A stretch of DNA of 40,407 nt from Mesorhizobium sp. SARCC-RB16n (lineage in GTDB: Bacteria > Pseudomonadota > Alphaproteobacteria > Rhizobiales > Rhizobiaceae). Position 1 is the first letter of the stretch. Every line of letters starts with the position of its first letter. Below the pieces are notes generated by a model. The model was not told the DNA's origin and made no database searches. It saw nothing but the letters and a program-made list of their open reading frames with translations. The translations under genes and the position numbers were made by a program. Of the stretch, positions 18,881 through 26,965 are shown piece by piece. The stretch spans positions 1 to 40,407 of the forward strand of contig NZ_ML703255.1 of NCBI RefSeq assembly GCF_008520305.1. The letters are read 5' to 3'.

Positions 18881-19341
18881 CAGATAAGACCGCACCATCC
18901 GACGCGTCCACCGACACCCGCGATGCCGCCCCCGGCGAGGAGACGATCGCGCGCAACGAGCCCGCGGCTGGAGTGCCGGGATATCTGCTCGGCTACGGCC
19001 TCGCGATCCTGTTGACGGCGGGATCCTTCGTCGCCGCCAGGACGGGGCTGATCTATCAGCCCGCCGTGATTTCCGCGCTGGTCGTGCTGGCCCTCGCACA
19101 GATTGGCGTGCACCTGGTTTTCTTTTTGCATCTGACGACCGGACCAGACAACACAAACAACATTCTGGCCCTCGCCTTCGGAGTGCTGATCGTCGCCCTG
19201 ATCGTGCTCGGTTCCGTTTGGATAATGGATCATCTCGACCAGAACATGCCGCCGATGAAGCCGCAACAGCTTGCCCTGCTGGCCCGTTGTCCCGCCGAAC
19301 GCCTTCCGGGTGGCGTCGGCGACGGACCGTGCGGGGCCTGA
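18877..19341 (+). CDS. cyoD: Cytochrome bo3 ubiquinol oxidase subunit IV
   Basis: A 154-residue small subunit with three membrane helices (LLGYGLAILLTAGSFVAA, VISALVVLALAQIGVHLVFF, ILALAFGVLIVALIVLGSVW) and the CyoD-type HLVFFLHL. It starts at a GTG that overlaps the cyoC stop. The C-terminal 25 residues after MDHLDQNMPP are atypical for the family and may result from a shifted end or a local change. It completes the bo3 operon begun by the quinoprotein genes. Confidence 0.9.
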   Translation: MTDKTAPSDASTDTRDAAPGEETIARNEPAAGVPGYLLGYGLAILLTAGSFVAARTGLIYQPAVISALVVLALAQIGVHLVFFLHLTTGPDNTNNILALAFGVLIVALIVLGSVWIMDHLDQNMPPMKPQQLALLARCPAERLPGGVGDGPCGA

Positions 19342-19453
19342 TGAGCGCAAGGCAGCGCCGCTGAGGCTGAAACGCTATGGGCATGCGGCGGACCCAAGGA
19401 CGACAGGACGCCTCGACAGTTCGACCCGAAGAATTGCGATGAAGGAGGAACTG

Positions 19454-20188
19454 ATGATCCCCGAATGGTTGCGTTGGGTGGCCCTGCTGTCGTTGCTAGC
19501 CGGCATCCTGTCTTCGATCTGGATTGCATTCGACGAATTCCGAAGTCCGCAGAAGATGTGGATCATGAACCTCGTTTGGCCCGTGTGTGCTCTCTTCGGA
19601 TACAGCTTCGTTCTTTTCCTTTATCTGCACTCCGGCCGGCCAAGTTCGAAGGGCACGGTCGAGCGGCCAAGCGGAGGCGCAAGGAATTCAGGCTCTCACA
19701 AGCCAGTTCTTTCGCCGACCGCGATCGCAAAGGCGGCGTTACATTGCGGAGCCGGCTGCACCGTGGGCGATGTCATTGCCGAGACGCTGGCACTTGCGTT
19801 CCCAACTGTTCTTTTGTGGCTGGGCTGGAAAACCCTGTTCGGCGAGAGAACGATTTCGGTCTGGATGCTGGACTACATCTTTGCCTTCGTGCTGGGCATT
19901 GCTTTCCAATATTTCACCATCAAGCCGATGCGACAGCTGTCCGCGAAACAAGGGTTGATACAAGCGCTCAAGGCCGATGCTCTGTCGCTGACGGCATGGC
20001 AGGTCGGTATGTATGGCCTGATGGGAGTCGGGCAGTTCTTGATTTTCAAACCGGTCTTCGGGACGAAACTGGAAGCCAACACGCCTGAGTTCTGGTTCTT
20101 GATGCAACTGGCCATGCTAGCCGGCTTTGCAACCGGTTATCCCGTAAACTGGTGGCTCCTCAGAAAAGGCATAAAGGAACTGATGTAG
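19454..20188 (+). CDS. DUF4396 membrane protein
   Basis: A 244-residue integral membrane protein of the DUF4396 family, with about seven helices. The diagnostic segment HCGAGCTVGDVIAE, with its Cys-Gly-Ala-Gly-Cys pair, lies after a hydrophilic loop and is followed by FPTVLLWLGWKTLFGE and a helix-rich C-terminus (TGYPVNWWLLRKGIKELM). DUF4396 proteins often sit near copper or heme-copper oxidase genes; the paired Cys/His suggests metal handling, which is inference. MIPEWLRW at 19454 is taken as the start because AAGGAGG lies just before it; an ATG 15 bases upstream is less likely. It lies 112 bases after cyoD. Confidence 0.88.
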   Translation: MIPEWLRWVALLSLLAGILSSIWIAFDEFRSPQKMWIMNLVWPVCALFGYSFVLFLYLHSGRPSSKGTVERPSGGARNSGSHKPVLSPTAIAKAALHCGAGCTVGDVIAETLALAFPTVLLWLGWKTLFGERTISVWMLDYIFAFVLGIAFQYFTIKPMRQLSAKQGLIQALKADALSLTAWQVGMYGLMGVGQFLIFKPVFGTKLEANTPEFWFLMQLAMLAGFATGYPVNWWLLRKGIKELM

Positions 20189-20229
20189 GCGAGCGCAAGC
20201 TGCGCCCCGCACACCAAACTGAGGTGGCC

Positions 20230-21450
20230 ATGAACGATCTCTCGATCGTCACACTGGGGATGATCCTGCTCACCGCTTCTTTGGTGGCGATGATCTCTAG
20301 ACGGCTGCAACTTCCTTACAGCGTCGGGCTTGTCGCGGCAGGTGTCGCCCTTGGCTTCATGCCTGGCGTTGCCGAACTTCCCCTTAGTCGGGATCTGATT
20401 TTCACGGTATTTTTGCCACCGCTGATTTTCCAGGCGGCACTTGCGATCGAATGGCGTCATTTTCGCCTGAACCTGCCGGTCACGATCTTGCTCGCATTTC
20501 CCGGGGTCGCGATTGCGGCCGTAGTGGTTGCGGCTGGCATGCATGTGCTGCTCGGATGGACTTGGATGGGAGCCGGGTTGTTCGGCGTGTTGATAGCGGC
20601 GACCGATCCGGTGTCGGTTATCGCGGCCTTCAGGGAAATGAAGGTTCAGCCCCGCCTCGCTCTGCTTGTCGAATCGGAAAGTCTGCTCAATGACGGCGCA
20701 GCCGCGGTTGGTTTCGGCATCCTGGCCGCAATCGCGGCAGGCGCCGAAGCGACGCCCCTGAGCATTGCGGGGTCACTGTTCTGGACGGTCGCGGGTGGGA
20801 CTGCTTCCGGTGCGGCCGTGGCAGCTGTGCTCCTTCTGATCGCCGGCCGGACCGAAGACCATCTTGTTGAAATAACCCTCACGACCATCGCGGCCTATGG
20901 TTCGTTTCTGCTTGCGGAGGATCTTGGCATGTCGGGCGTGCTGGCTACTCTCACCGCAGGCTTGATTGTCGGCAACGTCGGCTGGAAAGGCGCTATTTCC
21001 GCCAATGCCAGAAGTCACGTTCTGGCGTTCTGGGAGTATGCGGCTTTCCTGGCAAATTCGATCGTGTTCATCTTGATCGGCGGCCATGAAGCCCATCAGC
21101 CACTTGGGATATTCGCGGGCACCTCGGCGGTCGCTGTCATACTCGTGCTGGTTGGCCGGATATTGGCCATTTATCCTTTCTGTGCCGTGCTTGCGGCGAC
21201 ATCCCTGAAGGTGGATGCCAGCTACCAGCATATCTTGGTCTGGGGCGGGCTGCGCGGCGCGCTTGCTCTGGCCCTGGCGCTCGCCCTTCCTCAAACGGTC
21301 GCCGAGCGCAGCCAAATAATCGTCGTCGCATTCGCAGTCGTTGCCTTTTCCATCTTTGTCCAGGGCTTGACCATGCCGTGGCTCATCAGACGGATGGGTC
21401 TGACCGCCGAAAGCTCGGGTTCCGCAACACGCGATTCCAGCAGCCTGTAA
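20230..21450 (+). CDS. CPA1-family Na+/H+ antiporter
   Basis: A 406-residue transporter with 12 or so membrane helices of the monovalent cation:proton antiporter-1 family (NhaP type). The ion-binding core reads IAATDPVSVIAAFREM followed by ESLLNDGAAAVGFGI, with the conserved Asp-Pro and Asn-Asp pairs. Later blocks include WGGLRGALALALALALP, the family's conserved Arg motif. GAGGTG precedes the ATG. It follows the DUF4396 gene by 41 bases in the same direction and may share its transcript. A role in balancing ion or pH stress from high respiratory flux is a guess from position. Confidence 0.93.
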   Translation: MNDLSIVTLGMILLTASLVAMISRRLQLPYSVGLVAAGVALGFMPGVAELPLSRDLIFTVFLPPLIFQAALAIEWRHFRLNLPVTILLAFPGVAIAAVVVAAGMHVLLGWTWMGAGLFGVLIAATDPVSVIAAFREMKVQPRLALLVESESLLNDGAAAVGFGILAAIAAGAEATPLSIAGSLFWTVAGGTASGAAVAAVLLLIAGRTEDHLVEITLTTIAAYGSFLLAEDLGMSGVLATLTAGLIVGNVGWKGAISANARSHVLAFWEYAAFLANSIVFILIGGHEAHQPLGIFAGTSAVAVILVLVGRILAIYPFCAVLAATSLKVDASYQHILVWGGLRGALALALALALPQTVAERSQIIVVAFAVVAFSIFVQGLTMPWLIRRMGLTAESSGSATRDSSSL

Positions 21451-21885
21451 AGGACGGGGTCTCGGGTTGTCGACTGCTAAGCGCTATCATTTCACCAGGT
21501 CTGCAAGACGGCAGCGTGCGGGGGCGCATGCCTGTCCACCATGCCGGCCTGACCAGCTCTCCTGCCGAGCAGCGGCTCGGAGGGAGGTTTTCCAGCCGCA
21601 CACCCGCGGTCGCGGGACGGCCGGCTTCTAAACACCGATTTAGCGTTGCAGGAGTTCAGGCTGCGCCTTGAACGCGGCCATGTCCGGCAGGTACGAACGA
21701 GCTTTTGAACGATGACAGGTGCAAGGCCCAGGTGCCCGCAGAGCGAATGTGGTGTCACCCCTCTTGCCCTGGCGCCTAGACACTCCAGCTTTCAAGCGTT
21801 GGCCGTTGGTTAACAATACCCATACGATCACCAGCCTGCGGCTCATTGCCGACGGCCTACCAGAGACGCCCAGGGAGGGGACACC
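21451..21885. other. Intergenic stretch without a recognised gene
   Basis: About 435 bases after the antiporter. Short frames on both strands show no family similarity and no ribosome-binding sites. No clear terminator hairpin was recognised. Confidence 0.4.
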
Positions 21886-22074
21886 ATGTCAAACAGAATG
21901 CTTCATCTGGCCGGCGCTTTGCTGGTCGGCGCGGCCTTCGCATTTTCATCAGGCGCGGCATGCTTGCGCTGCAGACGTTTCTCGACCTTGTGGCCGCTGA
22001 CGCTCCCCGTCTTTGGACCGCCCCGGGCCAGAACTTCCGGGGTGTCTGGCTCCGGTGGCGGAAGCCGCCGATGA
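21886..22074 (+). pseudogene. Signal-peptide stump of an exported protein
   Basis: An ATG with GGGAGGGG upstream opens a good signal peptide (MSNRMLHLAGALLVGAAFAF, then SSGAA), after which the frame becomes Arg/Pro/Ser-rich noise. That later part coincides with an IS3-type transposase fragment on the opposite strand, so the gene was probably interrupted by that element right after its signal peptide. Confidence 0.45.
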
Positions 22075-22195
22075 GCCTTTCATGAGCGATATCGGCGGCT
22101 TGTTGCCGATGGCGCTAGGGGGGCGGACGGTATTGTAGTCCTTACCCCATTCCTCCATTTTCAGGCGGGCGTCGTCAAGCGTCAGGAACCAGTAG
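21949..22195 (-). mobile_element. IS3-family transposase fragment (3' end of orfB)
   Basis: The minus strand reads YAYWFLTLDDARLKMEEW, KDYNTVRPPSAIGNKPP and ISLMKGSSAAS. This is the C-terminal end of the DDE transposase of IS3-group elements ('WFLTL.DAR..LE.WR.DYN..RPHSAIG'). The catalytic DDE residues upstream are missing and no complete element or terminal repeats were found. Replacement of the usual RPHS His by Pro fits decay. Confidence 0.8.
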
Positions 22196-22727
22196 GCGTA
22201 GAAGCATTAGCCGATCTCGTCCCTCGACGCGCGTGTGGTCGCAGCGCCTAGAATGCCCGAAAACTGCTTAGCGTCAGGTCGCCTGTTCTTGAACAGGGTC
22301 CGTACGTGGGGCCATCTTGTGGCGTTTCTGTCGATTGCCACCGTCGTGGTGGTGAATACGTGATGGCCCGCTATAACCAGGTGGAGGAAAAACTTGGCCA
22401 TTCGTCCTCCGCCGGGGACCGGCCAACAGAGGGCGTGCCGAAACTGGCCGAACAGATGTGTCTCGGGCTTACGAAGGGCCCCACGAGGACCGAGGTCGTC
22501 AGCAGTCATATGCATGATTGACTGGTTTTGGCCAAAAGAGGCATTCCTTGCCCGGATGGAAAGCTGCCCGTTGATCTCGCCTGAGAGGACTGAGCTCGCC
22601 CCATTTGTGGAGGGACGAAAGTCGTCAAGCGACTGGCGGCCTAGGCGTAACCGATAGGCCCACGATTGAGGAACATTCCTGGCGGCATAACGTTAGGAGA
22701 ACTCTGCCACCCGGTGCACTCGTGCTA
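22196..22727. other. Stretch without an assignable gene upstream of the Ped-like operon
   Basis: About 530 bases. One minus-strand frame (22515-22207) runs into the transposase fragment but its sequence is not recognised. A plus-strand frame, around EEKLGHSSSAGDRPTEGVPK, is equally unassigned. The promoter for the operon starting at 22728 should lie near its end. Confidence 0.35.
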
Positions 22728-23200
22728 ATGTCGAACTTGCAACGTGAATGGCTCTACCGGGCCGATTGGCGCCATGTATCGCGGCGCGCGGTTCTTGCAG
22801 CTATTTCCTCCTTGGTCGCGGGTAGTGCGGCCGCAGCCGCCCCCTGGCAATCGCCCACTGTACGGTCTGGCGTGCTGGGATTTGGCGCAGCCGCGTGGAA
22901 CTCGACATGATCCAGCGACATGGGCTGAACATTTCACACGGCGTGTTTCGCGAGAAGCGGCATCTTGCCGGCAAGCAGGCGGGCAAGACCGCACTGCTGG
23001 CGGGCAGCGTCGAAGGCATTATATCGGAATGGCTCTGCGGGACGCGCCCGCCCGGGGAAGGCGCCGGCCTCGTTTTTGTTGGGTATTCGAGGGCGGTTGG
23101 TGCACTTGAGGCTCCCGCCGCTCTCCCCGTCCGACGGCTGGCGGATTTCAATGGCAAACGGCTCGCCAATTTGGGCCAGGTCTCACTGCTGGTGGACCGC
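22728..23200 (+). pseudogene. NMT1/SsuA-like ABC substrate-binding protein, frameshifted and truncated
   Basis: The ATG at 22728 opens MSNLQREWLYRADWRHVSRR, a long Arg-containing signal region (RRAVLAAISSLVAGSAAAAA), then VRSGVLGFGAAAW. Loss of one G near 22895 ends this frame; the next frame continues naturally as ELDMIQRHGLNISHG, QAGKTALLAGSVEGIISEWL, LVFVGYSRAVGALEAPA and VRRLADFNGKRLANLG, the order seen in SsuA/TauA/NMT1-type binding proteins. Similarity then ceases about 23190, roughly half-way through a normal protein. The remaining 120 bases before the next ATG are unassigned. In related quinoprotein clusters a protein of this kind heads the ABC operon, so the loss may alter its function. 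Confidence 0.7.
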
Positions 23201-23313
23201 ATCGTCGATCTGGAGGGCTCGTCAGCAGATCTTGTGCGCGATGCCCGCATTGCCCGGGATGACGGATCGGCTTCACTGGGTGGACCGGCTGGAGCGCAGG
23301 CAGGCGGAGCGGG

Positions 23314-24489
23314 ATGAAGCTGGCGCTGTCGATCGTGCTGCTCCTGTTGGTCGCTGCCCCCGGCTCCGCGGCACCCCAGACGATAGTGGTCGGCTATATC
23401 GGCCAGACGCGCACGCCACCCTTGCCTTTGGGACCGCTCGATCAGCCCGTCAGCGATGACGGACTGCAGGGCGCGCGGCTGGGCATCGCCGACGACGGCG
23501 GGACGGGGCGCTTCCTGGGCCAGCATTTCGAGCTCGATCAACGCGTGCTGAAGCCAGGCGAAGCGCCCACGGTCGCAATCGCCAGCCTTGCTGCCAGAGG
23601 CGTCGCTTTCGTCGTGGCGGATCTCGATGCGGCCACGCTGAGCCAGGCAGTTGCAGCCCCCGCAGCGGACAAGATGCTGTTCTTCAACAGCCGCGCGCGC
23701 GACGATGCGCTCCGCCAGCAGGACTGTCGCAAGAACCTCCTGCATACCGTTCCAAGCCGTTCCATGCTCGCGGACGGCCTGGCGCAATATCTCGTCTGGA
23801 AGCGCTGGCAGCGCTGGTTCCTGCTCGTCGGCCCGCATCCTGCGGACCAGGCGATGGCGGCAGCCTTACGCCGTGCGGCGACACGCTTCGGCGCCGAGAT
23901 CATCGTTGACAAACCGTGGACGTTCCGCCCGGCCAGTGGCCGTGCCGACACCGGACATGTCACACTGCAGACCGAGATACCGGCCGCCACGCAGGTCGGT
24001 GATTATGACGTGCTGGTCGTCGCCGACGAGGCGGACGAGTTTGGCGCCTATCTCGAAGGCCGAACCGCATTGCCGCGGCCGGTTGCCGGGACGCAGGGGC
24101 TCGTGGCGGACGGCTGGAGCGCGGTCAACGAGGAATGGGGCGCAACCCAACTTCAAGACCGGTTTCGCAAGCAAGCCGGGCGCTGGATGACAGCTTACGA
24201 CTACGCAGCCTGGCTTGCCGTGCGCAGCATCGGTGAAGCGGCAACACGCCTGCGCAGCCTCGATCCTGCTGCGATCACGGCCTATTTGCGCAGCGACGAC
24301 TTCCTTCTCGCCGGCTTCAAGGGACAGGGGCTGAGCTTCCGGCCGTGGGACGGCCAGATGCGACAGCCGATCCTGATAGCGGGACCGCGGCTGCTTGTCT
24401 CCAGCTCGCCGCAGCCAGGCTTCCTGCACCAGCGCACGCCCCTCGACACGCTGGGCATCGACCTGGAGGAAAGCGCATGCAGGTTGTGA
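23314..24489 (+). CDS. ABC substrate-binding protein of the PQQ-dependent alcohol dehydrogenase system
   Basis: A 391-residue periplasmic protein with signal peptide (MKLALSIVLLLLVAAPGSAA) and a two-lobed binding-protein sequence of the branched-chain amino-acid receptor superfamily: TIVVGYIGQTRTPPLPLGPL, GARLGIADDGGTGRFLGQHF, VGDYDVLVVADEADEFGAYL, RWMTAYDYAAWLAVRSIGEA and the end GLSFRPWDGQMRQPILIAGP. These blocks belong to the subfamily found only beside PQQ alcohol dehydrogenases. Homologous genes in Pseudomonas putida (ped cluster) belong to an ABC system reported to be needed for growth at low lanthanide. It overlaps the next gene by 13 bases. Confidence 0.88.
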   Translation: MKLALSIVLLLLVAAPGSAAPQTIVVGYIGQTRTPPLPLGPLDQPVSDDGLQGARLGIADDGGTGRFLGQHFELDQRVLKPGEAPTVAIASLAARGVAFVVADLDAATLSQAVAAPAADKMLFFNSRARDDALRQQDCRKNLLHTVPSRSMLADGLAQYLVWKRWQRWFLLVGPHPADQAMAAALRRAATRFGAEIIVDKPWTFRPASGRADTGHVTLQTEIPAATQVGDYDVLVVADEADEFGAYLEGRTALPRPVAGTQGLVADGWSAVNEEWGATQLQDRFRKQAGRWMTAYDYAAWLAVRSIGEAATRLRSLDPAAITAYLRSDDFLLAGFKGQGLSFRPWDGQMRQPILIAGPRLLVSSSPQPGFLHQRTPLDTLGIDLEESACRL

Positions 24490-25439
24490 TCGCTTTCCTG
24501 CTGTCTCTATTCATCCTGTCCCGCCCTGCCACCGCGGAGACGATCTACGTATCGAACGAGCAGGACAACACGGTTGCGGTGGTGGATGGCGCCAGCATGA
24601 GCCTGTCCACGACCATCGATGTCGGAAGGCGCCCGCGCGGAATGGCGCTTTCGGTAGACAAGAAACGGCTCTTCGTCGCTGTTGGCGACGACAACCGGAT
24701 CGACGTTGTCGATCTCGGCAACCGGCAGGTGACCGGGCAGCTCCCCTCGGGAACCGACCCCGAGTTTTTTGTCGTGCATCCCGACGGCAAACGGTTGTTC
24801 GTCGCCAATGAGAACGACAATCTGGTCTCTGTGGTCGATATCGAGTCCGCCAAAGTTATCGGAACGATCGACGTCGGCGTCGAACCCGAGGGCATGGCGG
24901 TCAGTGCCGACGGCCGCTACGTTGCCTGCACCTCGGAGACCACCAGCATGGTGCATCTCATAGATGCCGGAACGTTTGAACTTGTCGACAACCTCCTGGT
25001 CGACACCCGTCCGCGCGCCGCGGCGTTCTCCCCCGATGGAAAGCAGCTTTGGGTGTCTTCCGAAATACGCGGAACGGTGACCGTCTTCGACACTACGTCT
25101 CGTGCCGAGACTGGTAAGATCCAGTTCGAGGTTCCCGGCATCCGCCGCGAGGGCGTCCAGGCGGTCGGCATGGAAATGGCACGCGACGGCGCCACTGCCT
25201 ATGTGGCGCTGGGTCCGGCCAACCGGGTGGCCGAAGTGGATACCAAGACGCTGGCGGTGCGTCGCCTCTATCTCGTCGGCCAGCGGCCGTGGCACGTGGT
25301 GCTGTCCGATGACCAGAAGCGCCTGGTCAGCGCCAATGGCAATTCCGGCGACATCTCGTTCATCGATCTGGAAAATGAGGAGGTGGTGAAGTCGGTGCCG
25401 GTGGGACGCGGCCCATGGGGAGTGGTGATCGGTCCATGA
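24477..25439 (+). CDS. PQQ-catabolism-associated YVTN beta-propeller protein
   Basis: A 320-residue exported protein: signal peptide MQVVIAFLLSLFILSRPATA, then repeated beta-propeller blades of the YVTN type, such as ETIYVSNEQDNTVAVVDGAS, RLFVANENDNLVSVVDIESA and RLVSANGNSGDISFIDLENE, each with an 'I/V-x-V-G-x-x-P' turn (VGRRPRGMALS, VGVEPEGMAVS, VGRGPWGVVIG). It forms a seven-bladed periplasmic propeller, a constant partner of PQQ alcohol-dehydrogenase clusters. Its biochemical role is unknown; it may be part of the ABC system or interact with the dehydrogenase. The stop overlaps the ATPase start (ATGA). Confidence 0.92.
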   Translation: MQVVIAFLLSLFILSRPATAETIYVSNEQDNTVAVVDGASMSLSTTIDVGRRPRGMALSVDKKRLFVAVGDDNRIDVVDLGNRQVTGQLPSGTDPEFFVVHPDGKRLFVANENDNLVSVVDIESAKVIGTIDVGVEPEGMAVSADGRYVACTSETTSMVHLIDAGTFELVDNLLVDTRPRAAAFSPDGKQLWVSSEIRGTVTVFDTTSRAETGKIQFEVPGIRREGVQAVGMEMARDGATAYVALGPANRVAEVDTKTLAVRRLYLVGQRPWHVVLSDDQKRLVSANGNSGDISFIDLENEEVVKSVPVGRGPWGVVIGP

Positions 25440-26161
25440 AGGCGTTGTCACTCGAAGGCCTCGGACACAGCTTCGGAGAGCGGCGGGTTCTTAATTCCGT
25501 GTCGTTCTCGGTCGCGGAAGGCGGGATGTGCATCCTGCTCGGACGCAACGGCGCCGGCAAGACGACGTTGTTCTCGCTGGTCACTGGCCTGTATCATGCC
25601 CGATCCGGCCAGATTGATGTGTTCGGCCACTCCATGCGGACCGATCCGGCCGCTGCACTTGCCCAGATGGGTGTTGTCTTCCAGCAGCAGACGCTCGACC
25701 TCGATCTCACCGCCGCCGAAAATCTGCGCTATCACGCCTCCCTGCATGGGTTGGCGGCCGGCACCAGCGAAACGAGATTGCATGAGGAACTCGAGCGGCT
25801 GGAGGTCCTCGACCGGTGCGATGAGCCGGTACGTTCGCTATCGGGCGGTCAGCGGCGACGTGTCGAGATCGCTCGAGCCCTGATGCACCGGCCGCGCATT
25901 CTGTTGCTCGACGAGCCGACGACCGGGCTCGACGTGCCTGGGCGCCGGGCGATCGAGCAGCACGTACGCGCGCTCTGCCGGGAACGAGGTATTGCTGTTG
26001 TCTGGGCGACGCATTTCCTGGAAGAGGTGTCGGCCGACGACGATCTGGTGGTGCTGCACAAGGGCAGGCTGCGCTGGGCCGGTGGTGCCGGCCGGGTGGC
26101 AACGGACCTTGCGGTCGCCAGCGTGGCCGATGCGTTCGATGTGCTGACGGATGCGGTATGA
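25436..26161 (+). CDS. ABC transporter ATP-binding protein (PQQ-associated, PedA-like)
   Basis: A 241-residue nucleotide-binding protein with all motifs: Walker A GRNGAGKTTLF, Q-loop VVFQQQTLDLDLTAAENL, signature LSGGQRRRVEIARAL, Walker B ILLLDEPTTGLD and switch His in VVWATHFLEE. The pattern is that of export-type (ABC-2) ATPases rather than importers. It is translationally coupled on both sides, to the YVTN gene and to the permease. Confidence 0.94.
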   Translation: MKALSLEGLGHSFGERRVLNSVSFSVAEGGMCILLGRNGAGKTTLFSLVTGLYHARSGQIDVFGHSMRTDPAAALAQMGVVFQQQTLDLDLTAAENLRYHASLHGLAAGTSETRLHEELERLEVLDRCDEPVRSLSGGQRRRVEIARALMHRPRILLLDEPTTGLDVPGRRAIEQHVRALCRERGIAVVWATHFLEEVSADDDLVVLHKGRLRWAGGAGRVATDLAVASVADAFDVLTDAV

Positions 26162-26964
26162 GAAAACGTCACGCGATGCGGGCACTTACAGGCATCCTGC
26201 ACCGGGAGATGTTGCGAACGCTTCGGCAGCGCGGCCGGCTGCTCTCGGCGATCGTACGGCCTTTGGTCTGGCTCGCCATCTTCGCCGCCGGCTTCCGCTC
26301 GGTGCTTGGCCTGTCGATCACGCCGCCCTATCAGACCTACGTGCTCTATGAGGTCTATGTCGTCCCGGGGTTGGCCGCCATGATGCTGCTATTCCATGCC
26401 ATGGCGAGCTCGCTGGCGATGGTCTACGACCGTGAGATGGGCAGCATGCGGCTGTTGCTGACGGCACCACTACCACGCTGGTACCTGCTGGCCGCGCGGC
26501 TGCTGGCGAGCGTCATAGTCGGTCTGCCGCTGGTCTATCTGTTTCTGCTGATCGCACGTCATTGGGACGTGCGGCCGCCGGTTCTAGGTTATCTCGCAGT
26601 GTTTCCGGCGCTTGTCTTGTCAGGCCTGATGCTCGGCGCGTTCGGGTTGCTGGTATCGTCCATTTCGACGCAGATGGAGAACTTCGCCGGCGTGATGAAC
26701 TTTGTCATCTTCCCCACCTTCTTCGCCTCGACGGCGCTTTATCCGATATGGCGGCTCGCCGAGGCGGGGCCGGTGCTGGCAATGATTGCCGCATGGAACC
26801 CGTTCAGTTCGGCGGTCGAACTGATACGCTTCACGCTATACCTGAACTTCGATCCCGTTTCCGCTCTTGTCGTTCTCGCCTGTTTCGTCGTGTTTTTCCT
26901 CGCCGCGGTGGTCGGCTACGACCCCGGGCGTGGCCTATGGTCCCGGCGCGGCGGCGACGGCTAA
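26158..26964 (+). CDS. ABC-2 type permease (PQQ-associated, PedC-like)
   Basis: A 268-residue membrane protein with six helices of the ABC-2 permease family: an N-terminal cytosolic helix (ILHREMLRTLRQRGRLLSAI), then RPLVWLAIFAAGFRSVLGLS, MVYDREMGSMRLLLTAPLPR (the family's coupling helix), SGLMLGAFGLLVSSISTQME and FPTFFASTALYPIWRLAE. It pairs with the preceding ATPase to move an unknown substrate across the inner membrane. ATGA overlap with the ATPase gene. Its stop is one base from the stop of the convergent cytochrome c gene. Confidence 0.93.
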   Translation: MRKRHAMRALTGILHREMLRTLRQRGRLLSAIVRPLVWLAIFAAGFRSVLGLSITPPYQTYVLYEVYVVPGLAAMMLLFHAMASSLAMVYDREMGSMRLLLTAPLPRWYLLAARLLASVIVGLPLVYLFLLIARHWDVRPPVLGYLAVFPALVLSGLMLGAFGLLVSSISTQMENFAGVMNFVIFPTFFASTALYPIWRLAEAGPVLAMIAAWNPFSSAVELIRFTLYLNFDPVSALVVLACFVVFFLAAVVGYDPGRGLWSRRGGDG

Positions 26965-26965
26965 A

